Assembly (NCBI GenBank): GCA_900491605.1
Contig: UESW01004356.1
Coordinates: 89,093-153,092, forward strand
Direction of reading: 5' to 3'
Source of the DNA: Calamus simplicifolius
Taxonomy: Eukaryota; Streptophyta; Magnoliopsida; Arecales; Arecaceae
DNA length: 64,000 nucleotides
The translations under genes and the position numbers were made by a program. Positions 10,605 to 19,631 of the stretch are shown piece by piece (position 1 is the first letter of the stretch; every line of letters begins with the position of its first letter). Below the pieces are notes generated by a model. It saw only the letters and a list, made by a program, of their open reading frames with translations. It had not been told where the DNA came from and searched no databases.

Positions 10605-12470
10605 TATTGACCTCATATTGATTTTGATGAAACATAAAATAATTAAGTATTGTGCTAATATTATCTCTATCAAGTTCAATCAATTTCAGGCTATTCATCA
10701 TGGAATAATGCACTTCCTTTAGCCCAAGGTACAGTGTGATTCATAATGTAAGGTAATGCAGTATTGTATAAATATGCTTGCTATCATTATATTACTCTTA
10801 AATGTTAAATTCACTGGATGATTTTCAATACATTCTATGTTCTATAGTCCATTCTACGAAATGACTTTCAAGTTTAATTATATTTGCATTGTCTTGAATT
10901 GGATTCAATTATCTTACAAGTTTCTATTTATAATTCTATGATATCTTGAATCTATATTCAGTTGCCTATATTCGGTTACCTTCGGTTTGACTTCTGTTTG
11001 CCTTCAGGTGCCTATATTTGGTTGTCTTTGGTTTGACTTCGGTTGCCTTCGGTTTGACTTCGGTTTGCCTTTGGTTTGCCTTTAGTTGCCTTCGGTTGAT
11101 GACTTACTTAGCTTGCATTTGTTTATCTAGCAGTTGGTTCCTTATGATTGAATTATGGGAATGCCCTATTACTTCAGAAGTTGGAATGCTAGTCTATGGA
11201 GTTGGCATGCTAATTTTGAAATGGTCTCTGTCGATTCCCTGTGACTTACTCTTGGCATTCTAATTGTTGGAGTTGGCATGCTAATTTTGAAATGGTCTCT
11301 ACCGATTTCCTATGACTTACTCTTGGTATTCTAATTGTTGGAGTTGGCATGCTAATTTTGAAATGGTCTTTGTTGATTCCTGGACTTACTCTTGGCATTC
11401 TAATTGATGGGATTGGCATGCTACTTTTGAAATGCTCCCTGCCGACTCCCTATGCAAATTTTTCTGGCATGCTAACGGTTGCTTTTTGGCATACTAAGCT
11501 TAAAGGTTTCATTCGACTGGTTGCTTTTTGGAATCCAAGTTGGAATGTTAATTTTTCTCTGGCTTGCTGGTTTTTGATTTTTTAGAATGCTGCTTCATGG
11601 CTGTTACTGTTTCAAATCCTATTTTCACCTATTTGAGCAAAAAAAAAAATTGTGCTCTCTCTCTCTCTCTCTCTCCTCCTCTATTTCACAACGGCTATTT
11701 CTTGATATTTTGTTATAAATAGTGATTATGAACGTGTTTCAAAAGAAAGATAAATAGTGAAAAAGAGAAATATACAAGATAGTGATTTTGAAAAAGAAAA
11801 ATCAAAAAATATCAATGAAAAATATTGAGAGAAAAATTATTTGAAAGAGAGATTTGTTAGAGAAGTGTTGGAGTATTGCTTTGATTATTTTCAAGCCATC
11901 GGAGTTCATTTGTTGCTCATTTTTTGAAGTAGTCTTAAAGCTTCATCTATCCTCATTGAAGAGTATTCAAAACTACCTTGAAGGCTTCTTATTTGCTACT
12001 ACACCATTAAAGCAAGAAGCCACTTCGGATCAATCTCTTCAAGTTGATAAGTATTCTTATTGTTTAATCTGCTCATTTATTAGGAGCATCTTGTATCAAA
12101 CATTCTATGACTTGTGCTTTGATTTGTTTCAAAGTTGTAGAACGTGATTGGGTAGAGGTCTACCCAGATTTGTATTTGTAAGGCTTACTTGTGCCCGAAA
12201 ATAAGTGTGCTAGCTAGGTTGACTAGTGATGATTAGTGAAAATACCCAAGGTGTTCTTGGAGAGTGGATGTAGTGCAGGGTTGGCACCGAACCACTATAA
12301 ATATTATATGTTTGATTGTGATATTTTTCTATGATTGTTTGCATATTAGATTCACTTCACTCCACGTTACTTATTTGCAAAAGAAATATAAGTGCACATT
12401 CTTGATAGCCAATTTAAATTTTAAGAAACCCAATTCATCCCTCCTCTTGGGTTGCTAGATCTGGGCAACA
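10605..12470 (+). repeat. 3' LTR of Sirevirus-1
   Basis: 1866 bp, starting TATTGACCTCATATTG (first G mutated to A) and ending CTCTTGGGTTGCTAG then ATCTGGGCAACA. A TATA box TATAAATA is at 11714-11721. Upstream of it lie a short TTCGGTTTG-rich repeat (about 10975-11095) and four 71-bp tandem units (11198-11460). Confidence 0.9.
11198..11460 (+). repeat. Four 71-bp tandem units in the LTR, upstream of the TATA box
   Basis: Units begin GGAGTTGGCATGCTAATTTT at 11198, 11269 and 11340, and GGGATTGGCATGCTACTTTT near 11408. Each contains the near-palindrome TTGGCATGCTAA and a second half-copy, TTGGCATTCTAA. The motif continues singly to about 11560. Confidence 0.9.
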
Positions 12471-13818
12471 AAAATAATTTTACAAAGTGATAGTGCACAA
12501 GGATATATGCAGTGAGTATGGTGCTAAGAATACAAAATAGAGTATAAAAGATAGAGTAGAGAGAAGAAGAGAAGCACGACAAACACAAAAATTTATAATG
12601 ATTCGGTATTAGCTACACCTACATCCACTTCTAAGCAACTCTTGGGCCCACACTATAATCACCCTGATTATAATCGAGTTGTTTTACAAGCTCACAACTC
12701 AAACTTGTTGTTTTATAATGGGATCACAATGAACCTAGCCAATTTTCACAGGTTCATAAGCACAAAACCTATCACAAGCTATTTAGCTTGAACAAGGCTT
12801 GATGGCCTCCCCTGATTTAATCACCTAATTGAATCAGTAACCAAATGTAATAAGAGTAAGGTTACAACAGATATAAAGCTCCTTAAATGAGCAAATAAGC
12901 AATATAAACAAGATAGAAATATAAGAGCCTTATTTAGAAGATTTCTGAAGTTGAGCTTTTTTTCTTTTCTTCTTTTCCTCAGAAATGATCTTCCTCAAGT
13001 TGGGATTGAAGCTTTGAAAGAATCTTTGATGTAGAAGCTTTTGAAGAACTAGGGCTCTTCTTCTTTTAATTTGATGGAAATCCTTCAAAGTAGGCTTTTT
13101 AATGCTTTGGATTTCTCTTTCCTTTTTCATTTTTCTTCCTCTTTTCTTTTTTTTCATCATTTCAAAATGGCTGGATGATTCCTCTTTTATAATCTCCTCT
13201 AAATTCACTTTTAGATAAAAACTAGCCGTTAAAAGTACTTGAGGAGGAGTTAGACACGAAAATGGAAAGAGCCATTGAAATCCATTGAAGAAAAGATAAC
13301 CATTAGAGTCGTTTCTGATACTTCTAAAATCTGTCTCTGATAAATTAGAGTATGCTCTAATCTTTTCAAGTGTTGACTCTAAGTCGGGATACTTAAAATG
13401 GTAATATTTGCTCGTTGTGGAGTCAGCCCTGGCTTTCCATGGGATTGACATCTTTACGTGTTGGAGTCGGCTCTAACAAATGCGGGCTCTAATGAACCCC
13501 AAAAAATATAATCTCTGTATAACCATTAGAGTCGGCTCTAATTTGATGAAGAAATGAGAGTCTTTATCTTTCGATTAGAGTCGGCTCTAATCACTATAGG
13601 AATCAACTCTAATCCATGCCGAAAGTGCCAAACTGTTCTGACACGCTCCGAAATCGACTCTAATCCATTTAAAGACAAATATTCAATCTCAATTTTTCTT
13701 TGAATTTTGATTAATTAAACATTTAAATTCCTGAAACACTTAATCAAAATTATTAGTAACATAAGAAATATACTCATGTGGTTTTTGTTATTCATCAAAA
13801 TCAATAATTGGGTCAGCA
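12471..13818 (-). repeat. Main part of the Sirevirus-3 LTR
   Basis: Reverse-strand LTR, the continuation of 5458-5524. Read on the reverse strand it begins TGCTGACCCAATTATTG (from 13818), has a TATA box at 13185-13191, and reaches the conserved segment with GGATGTAGGTGTAGCTAATA and GTGCTTCTCTTCTTCTCTC that parallels 47586-47660 of Sirevirus-2. An array of GAGTCGGCTC-type motifs lies upstream of the TATA box (13360-13680). The 173-codon reverse ORF at 12930-13451 lies wholly inside the LTR and is probably not a gene. Confidence 0.87.
13360..13680 (-). repeat. Near-palindromic motif array in the Sirevirus-3 LTR
   Basis: Dispersed copies of TTAGAGTCGGCTCTAA and derivatives (for example 13526-13541 and 13575-13590, with GACTCTAA or AGTCGGCTCTAA variants elsewhere). 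It sits upstream of the reverse-strand TATA box at 13185-13191, so it is in U3. The core GAGTCGGCTC is close to the GAGCCGACTC core in Sirevirus-2. Confidence 0.8.
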
Positions 13819-14519
13819 ATCTCTTCCTTTTTTATGATGACAAAAACACCAAGTATATGCATATATAATTAACTCATAAACTTCAACTTAAACAACTTTT
13901 CAATCAGAATGATAGTCAATAAAATTTCAATAGCTCTATTTCAAATATTTTGCTTAACTATCCCATGAATTAAAAAAATTTATCCAATGATTTATACAAT
14001 TCAAATTGATCAATTCTAATTATCAATTCAAGTCATTCAAATTAAATAAGCTCCTCCTGAGTAATTATTCTTCCCTATGTATGTGCATACTATTAAATGT
14101 TCATATGCATATACAACTCTCTTCCTTTTTTGTCATCAACAAAAAAGTTAAGAAAGCATAGGATAGTCCTTGCTCAGATTGGGATACAAATCAACCAAAA
14201 TAAGAATCAAACATCACATAATTCAATTATTTTAAAGATAAAAAATATTCTTTGAGTCATGAAAAGTTCATACATTTCATTACATAAAGACAAGTATAAG
14301 TTAAGTATAACTTTCAACAATTTCTAAGTACAAGCTAAATATGAAATAAACATAAAACAACAACATAGTATAACTATCAGCAAATTTCTAAGTACAAAGT
14401 ATGAAGTCCTAATATCTAAAGATAAGCTAAGATAGATTTGATTGGAATTGATTTGGAGTGGCTTGGATTGGATCTGATTGGATTGGCTTGGATTGGCTCA
14501 GCATGAGAGGCAGGGATCT
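13819..14519 (-). other. Sirevirus-3 3' noncoding region
   Basis: No gene. Next to the LTR, on the reverse strand, is the purine tract AAAAAAGGAAGAGAT (13819-13835). A second, CAGGAGGAGCT, is at about 14050-14060. Both fit the multiple polypurine tracts of this lineage. Confidence 0.6.
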
Positions 14520-15631
14520 TTACTTCAAACCGACCCTTAGGTGTCTATTTAATTTAGCTAGAATTTCTCCCATTTCTCCTACTTGGGTCTTACAATAATC
14601 CTTCATTAAATCTTCAATTTGGGATGAGGCTTTCTGAATATTGACTTGAAGTTCTGTAGACGATTTGGCATAGACATTCGAATCTTCTGCAATCCCCTTA
14701 ATTTTGTCTAAAATATATTGGAATTCAGTCTTTAAGCCCTCAGCTGATGAATTGATTGAATTTTCTATCTTTTCAACTTTTTCTTCCAAAATATATATCA
14801 ATTGCTTCATATTTAAAAACCGATCCTTGATGCTCTTATTTATTCTTTGTTCTTGCTCAGCCAAAGCAGATTTCATCACTTCTTTAATTTACAATAGCTG
14901 TTCTGGTGTGAAAATAAGGAAATAGGGGAAGGTCCAGTAGTTGCTGCCGATGGAGGTGCTATGAGGAACTTAGTCCAGATGAAGCAAAAGAAGGTCCAAA
15001 AGCCGAGGGTCCAAGTGCTGAAGGCCTAGGGACCTCCTCGACATCATCATCATCATCATCATCATCCACTGCTCTAACTTCTCTAACTTGCATAGGCACA
15101 TCAAATTGTCTTCTCCTTTGTCATTGATCATTTATCTTTCTAAAGCCCATTCGGTGAAGAGTAGAGATGTTGTAGTAATCAGTGTGCCTTAATTTTTTTT
15201 AGGCTCATTTTTTAAAATATTTACTCCTTGGCTTTGAAAAATTAGTGTCAAAATCATTCCATATGGTAGAGTAGATCTCTTCTTAGTCCCAGTCTCAGCC
15301 ATATAACTAATCATCATTCCGGCCAAATTAATTGGATGACCATTAAGCACACAATCCATAAAAGCAATATCCCTTTTTGAAACAAATTCAAATCTACCAG
15401 TTTTCGAAATAAAATCCTACTGCATATGTTGTGTAACAACGTCAGCTCTAAACTTAACTGATTGGCACCGATTTCTTCAAATTCAGTTACCTCTCTTCCC
15501 TGCATTCTTGAGAAAGCGTCACCGTGGTCAGAAGAGTGTGTGCCAGTCATTCCAACAATAGTCATTTCCAAAATATTATCTAAAATTTCAGAAGTTACAT
15601 GAACTCTTGTTCCTCTCACATGACTTACTAA

Positions 15632-16344
15632 TAGGGATGCAACTTGGGCCGGGTTCAACTCGAACCTGGCTAGCCGAACCCAATTTACAGCAGTATTTAA
15701 ACTCATGTTTGCCCAACCCAAACCTGAAAGAACCAAGTTTAACCCGATCCGATTTGCAATTAATCTATTTGGGTTGACCGCAACCTAAACCCGAGATAAT
15801 CCGAACTCGAGAGTTACCCGAATGGGGGTAGCTTATCGGCATCAGGTTTTTGGGAGCATTGAGGGCGCCAGTCGATCGAACAAAATGGCCAACTTGAGGG
15901 CGAGGAGGGCAAGGCCGTTGGTCGTAAGTGAGAAAAAGAAGATAAACATAAAGGCGAACCACCCGCACATTTTGTTTCACTTTTCACCTCTTCCTCTTCT
16001 TTGTTTACGGCACCTCCTCCTCTTCTTTGTTTCAGGTAAGACTTTTTTTTAATACAATGTTAAAGCCCTGAGTCCAGCTTATGTGTTCGGCAAAAATTTT
16101 ATTTTTCCATCTCTGGGATCCATAATTCAGTATTTATTTACTTTAAAAAAAGTATTTTATTTTATTTTTTCTATCAACCCGAATTTCAACCCAAACTCAA
16201 CCCGAACCCGATTTTTAAAAACAGGGTTAGGGTTGAGGTTTTACAAATAGGGTTAGGGTTAGGGTTAGGGTTGATATTTTACAAATAGGGTTAGGGTTAG
16301 GGTTGAGGGAAACCCGAGTTTCATAAGCCCGAGTTGCACCCCTA
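15632..16344. mobile_element. Non-autonomous hAT-type element with 8-bp target duplication
   Basis: 713 bp with terminal inverted repeats TAGGGATGCAACTTGGGC (left) and TAGGGGTGCAACTCGGGC (right, reverse complement). It is flanked by a perfect 8-bp direct repeat, CTTACTAA (15624-15631 and 16345-16352). Eight-bp duplications and a YAGGGGTG-like end are typical of the hAT superfamily. It interrupts the envelope-like gene of Sirevirus-3. No transposase is encoded. The interior holds AACCCGAACCC-type motifs at both sides and a run of GGGTTA repeats. The 76-codon forward ORF at 15822-16052 has no recognisable domain. Confidence 0.9.
16221..16312 (+). repeat. GGGTTA hexamer runs inside the hAT element
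   Basis: Three short arrays of GGGTTA separated by GAGGTTTTACAAATA or GATATTTTACAAATA, as a larger unit of about 40 bp. The hexamer resembles a telomere repeat, but the typical plant telomere is the heptamer TTTAGGG, so this looks like an internal repeat of the transposon. Confidence 0.85.
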
Positions 16345-16559
16345 CTTACTAAGCCACCATCCCTTCTACTAACATTGTTGTAAAAATCTCTCACTAGAGC
16401 AGGATAAGTAGGGACATCTGGTGAACATATTTTCTTCTATCCCATATTTCTCAAGAGTCTCCCAATGTCAAACCCTTCTTGGTCAAGGAAATGGAAATCT
16501 ACATGGGGTTGGTTACTTAAATCTACTTTCTCCGCTCTACTCTATTCAGGATCAAGTAC

Positions 16560-16770
16560 ATTCAAATTATAAATAGTTATATTTTTAAATTATTTATGTA
16601 CATGTTAGTTTAGGTCTACCTCTACCTATATTCTTACCATGGATTGTTAAAAGATTGCTCTTTCTAACTATAGCATCTAAAGGTCTATGTTGTATATGTC
16701 CAAACCATTATAATCGATTTTCTCTCATTTTATCTTCAATTGGGGCTACTCCTATTACTTTTTTATATAT
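16560..16770 (-). pseudogene. RTE-type LINE C-terminal fragment
   Basis: Reverse translation of about 16742-16634 reads PIEDKMRENRL, stop, WFGHIQHRPLDAIVRK, then NLLTIHGK and GRGRP. This is the conserved C-terminal segment of plant RTE-clade LINE proteins (xxENRLRWFGHxxRRPxDAxVR). One stop replaces the usual arginine codon of LRWFGH. Nothing else of the element is recognised. It lies between the truncated Sirevirus-3 envelope-like gene and the CACTA element. Confidence 0.78.
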
Positions 16771-16941
16771 TTATTTTTATTTATCTTTTAAAGTTTTACC
16801 ATATATCCATCTTAACTACATGAAGCTAGTTACTCAAAATTGATCAACCAAAGTCCTAGCATGATCTAGGTTTGATGAAGGAGTTATAATGCCTAATATG
16901 ATCCCTTGGTTAGCAACCAATAAGAAATTTGCTAAAACAAC

Positions 16942-17220
16942 CACTATAAGAAAATTCAGCTTTAGCGATGCCAAATTGTATAGCGATGCAATTTGGGCGT
17001 CGCTGTAAACCTCGTCACAATCTATACTCCGTCGTAATTGCGTCGCTAAATAGCGATGCCCAGCGACCCAAAAATTACATTGCTAATTTGCGACTAAATT
17101 GCAGTTGTTGCAATTTAGCAACGCAAAGTTACGTCACAATTTTGTGACTAATTGCGTCGCAAAATTATGACAAAATATTACGTCACAATTTTGTGATGCA
17201 AGGCCTGGCATTGCAAAATT
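16942..17220. repeat. CACTA TIR and left subterminal repeats
   Basis: TIR at 16942-16954. Many copies of AGCGATGC, GCGTCGC and the variant TACGTCACAATTTTG follow. Confidence 0.85.
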
Positions 17221-17459
17221 AATTTTAATTAAATTTATTAATAATATTTTAAAAATAATTATGATGAAAAACTTTTATCGCAATAGCATTGTTAATTAAT
17301 TTTTTTTTATAAAATTTAAATATTATAAATTAAATATGCTAATACAATTTCATTGCATTTAAATATTGACCAAAACATTCATCACTAAATTTCTAAAAAT
17401 ATATAAAAATTAATATTTAATATATTTTAAAGTTTTCATATATAAAACATAAAAAGTAA
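17221..17459. other. AT-rich spacer of the CACTA element
   Basis: Very AT-rich noncoding sequence between the subterminal repeats and the second gene; nothing recognised. Confidence 0.5.
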
Positions 17460-18980
17460 AGAAAAAATACATCAGGAATCCGCAGTATCATGATCACATG
17501 AAGGCTGCGAAGGCTGGAATGAACCCTGCGACATGAGGCAACCAAATCCTACATTTGATGCATCTGCTCTCTCATGTCTACAAGCTCCTACTGAAGGCCT
17601 TTCGTGCGCTGGTCGAGCTCCTATCGATACTCTTGCTGAAGCTCTCTCATGTGCTGCTCAAACTCCTACTGAACCTTCTCCGTGATAAATCTCCGAATGT
17701 CGTCTAAATGCTTGGCAGGAATATCGCCAGGATAGTGCGAACTGGAGCCCTGATGGAAAAAATATCTAGAAGCTTTAGTGCCCAGACCATAAACCCTACG
17801 GTCTCGCGGCTAGGTACCAACGGCTTCCAAAAATACACGTCGACTCTCCTGTGGTGAGAGTTTGACGGGCGCCCCCCATTAGTGGAGTCGACCTGCGATG
17901 CCTAAGACTGAAGCTCCTCGACTCATGCCTTTGAATTATAAAATAATGATAAATGAATCAATATATGAACATGAATAAAATTTTAGAAATTAAATAGATA
18001 CAATATAAAGCTAATTTCTTACCCCAACCTCCCGTAATTATACATCGACCCAGGAACCGTCCTTTCTTGTGTGTCACCCTGAATAGACGAAACTCATCAG
18101 GATCTCTGCTCTTCTGCTCAGACTACAAAAGCAGAAGAAATGATATAAATATAAGTATTTATAAATGACTAAATTAGTAATTAAATTATTTATATTTTCT
18201 TACCATATGGTGTATGTGCTCCTGAATCGAAATGGACCCCGTAGTGTGGCAGAGAGTCCCGTGCCACGACCACCCTTCTTATATCGGCGGTTCATGCTGG
18301 CCGATGCGGACCTCCTATGCCAGACCTCTGACTACCATACCTGCTGCCAGTCGTGCCAAATACCCTCTGGCATATGCACAAGATACTCACCCAATCTCCT
18401 CCAACGATGAAGCATGTCGGAGTATCGGCCAAGAGCATTCCATGCTATCCTAATGGCATCATGGATGGCACGATCCCACGTAAACTTTTCTTTTTCTGCA
18501 TTGAAATAAACAGTTAGTTTTAGAATATATTAAGATTAAGAAATTTTATATTAGTGATAAATTATATTAAATAAGTTCACCTGAAACTCTAAAAAATAAA
18601 ACTCTCTCGTGGCCGCAGATACATGGTGCCAATCGTGGCCACTGGGATCAGCACAGCTCTAAAATATGAAGCTGATCCGTCTCGATACAGTATGCTGCTC
18701 AATAAAGCTATTAAAAAAATACATGTTTATAAGTAATTGACTTAAAAGCATAAACATATATTTACAATTAGTATATACTTACAGCCCATCAGCATCCAGT
18801 CCAAGTATGGTATGGCTGGCATAGAAAAAACTCTCAGAGATCTGTGTCGATCGGCTAAAGGATAATGTAGGATGACCATCGATGGCTGGAGAGATCAAAG
18901 GTGTGCGATGTATGGAGATATGAACTCTCCATCTTCAAAGCTCGTGGGATCTGATGCGGCAGGGCTACATCCCAGCTCAC
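17460..18980 (-). pseudogene. CACTA second gene (Ptta/En/Spm-type protein), broken
   Basis: Reverse-strand coding segments separated by AT-rich introns or decay. About 18478-18230 reads TWDRAIHDAIRIAWNALGRY, then DMLHRWRRLGEYLVHMP and GIWHDWQQVW, the WR...P..I...W...W pattern of the plant 'Ptta/En/Spm transposase' (Transposase_24-like) family. About 18125-18020 reads EQKSRDPDEFRLFRVTHKK. The 5' segment near 19010-18860 (MGRGRSTIDKQ-like) resembles the N-terminus of such proteins. The 3' segment, 17700-17460, encodes a Gln/Glu-rich stretch that would form a coiled coil. In better-known elements this product binds the subterminal repeats and assists TNP2. Confidence 0.65.
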
Positions 18981-19084
18981 TCTGTTTGTCGATGGTAGAT
19001 CTACCTCGGCCCATCATACTAAAAATACTAAAGATTCATGCAATATAATTATGAATAATGATTAAATATATAAAAATTTAATAC

Positions 19085-19630
19085 TTATAAAAATAAATTA
19101 AAGTTGAATAAATCTATATGTTTAATCAGTGTCATTTGTTTCGTAAAATGTTGGTTCAACATCCGATGCCGTATCGGACTATGATTCAGTTTCATTATCA
19201 TCAGAAGGAAACCGAATATTTGCATCCTTAATTTCTTGAACATCACTATTTGGATCTCTAAGTGATGTTTTAGGAGCCTTTGTGTCATCCTCAATTGTAT
19301 GCATTTCCATCTTATCCTCTTAAAATGCAGGGCACTCAGTTGATTGACTTGATGAACTCTTGTCTAATATGATTGTTGAACGTAAGACGATTTTAGAAAC
19401 AGCCCACCAATCTCGCTTGTCATTGCGCAAACTTGGATATCCGTAGTAAAACACTTTCTAAGCTTGGGATGTAAGGATGAATGGTTCATATTTCTATAAT
19501 CTTCGTTGATGGTTCACTTCAACTAGATTGTAGTCGTTATGAACCCTTTTACCCACAAAAACTGTCGAATCAAACCAATCGCAATGAAACAATACGAATC
19601 ATTTCATAGGCCAACTGGAATATTCAACTT
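19085..19630 (-). pseudogene. TNP2 transposase C-terminus (DUF4216-type), broken
   Basis: Reverse translation from 19625 gives EVEYSSWPMK, stop, FVLFHCDWFDSTVFVGKRVH, DYNLVEVNHQRRL, stop, KYEPFILTSQA, stop, KVFYYGYPSLRND, WWAVSKI. This order (VLFxCDWxD... then DPFILASQAxQVFY) is the DUF4216 domain at the C-terminus of CACTA TNP2 proteins. At least three internal stops are visible. It continues into an acidic tail (SDVQEIKDANIRFPSDDNE) ending near 19130. The catalytic N-terminal region is missing: the sequence changes abruptly at about 19632 into a LINE. Confidence 0.8.
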
Positions 19631-19631
19631 C

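Larger units (their letters stand above)
5525..12470 (+). mobile_element. Degenerate Sirevirus (Sirevirus-1) nested in an LTR
   Basis: A forward element inserted in the LTR of Sirevirus-3. Order: truncated 5' LTR (5525-5668), integrase tail to RNase H (5669-7588), envelope-like gene (8055-9649), 3' noncoding region with purine tracts (9650-10604), 3' LTR (10605-12470). The first 144 bp of the 5' LTR are joined directly to the integrase C-terminus, so the rest of that LTR, the primer site, gag, protease and most of integrase were removed by one deletion. Flanks are AAAAC (5520-5524) and AAAAT (12471-12475), a 4-of-5 match consistent with an aged 5-bp target duplication. Confidence 0.85.
14520..16540 (-). 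pseudogene. Envelope-like gene of Sirevirus-3, split by a hAT element
   Basis: Reverse-strand copy of the same third gene as at 53125-54475. N-terminal part, 16540 down to 16353: FLDQEGFDIGRLLRNMG and DVPTYPALVRDFYNNVSR, matching FFQSEGFSIGNQLKELGWDR and DVPTYPALVKEFYFNLSR of Sirevirus-2. After the hAT insertion (15632-16344) it resumes with EVTEFEEIGANQLSLE and LLHNICSRI at about 15430-15500. A run of acidic codons follows (ATC/GAT repeat at 15041-15065). The C-terminal coiled-coil segment is at 14520-14879, a 119-codon open stretch. Stops and the insertion inactivate it. Function is unknown; the call rests on order and similarity to the forward copies. Confidence 0.8.
5458..16550 (-). mobile_element. 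Sirevirus-type Copia relic, reverse strand (Sirevirus-3), interrupted
   Basis: A reverse-strand Copia element of the Sirevirus (Maximus) type, of which the 3' LTR and the envelope-like gene survive. The LTR is in two pieces, 5458-5524 and 12471-13818, because Sirevirus-1 inserted into it. Joined, they give about 1.4 kb, close to the 1.48-kb LTRs of Sirevirus-2. The start TGCTGACCCAATTATTG (reverse strand, from 13818) and the end, with CTCTTGGGTTGCC and GGCCAACA, match those LTRs. The envelope-like gene follows at 14520-16540, itself split by a hAT element. No gag or pol of this element is seen; the sequence stops near 16550. Confidence 0.82.

Noticed and set aside
12930..13451. 173-codon reverse ORF rich in Lys and Ser
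   Set aside because: It lies wholly within the LTR of Sirevirus-3, has no domain, and overlaps the TATA box and motif array.
16221..16312. Interstitial telomere
   Set aside because: The hexamer is GGGTTA, not the usual plant heptamer, and it lies inside a hAT element with clear TIRs and target duplication.
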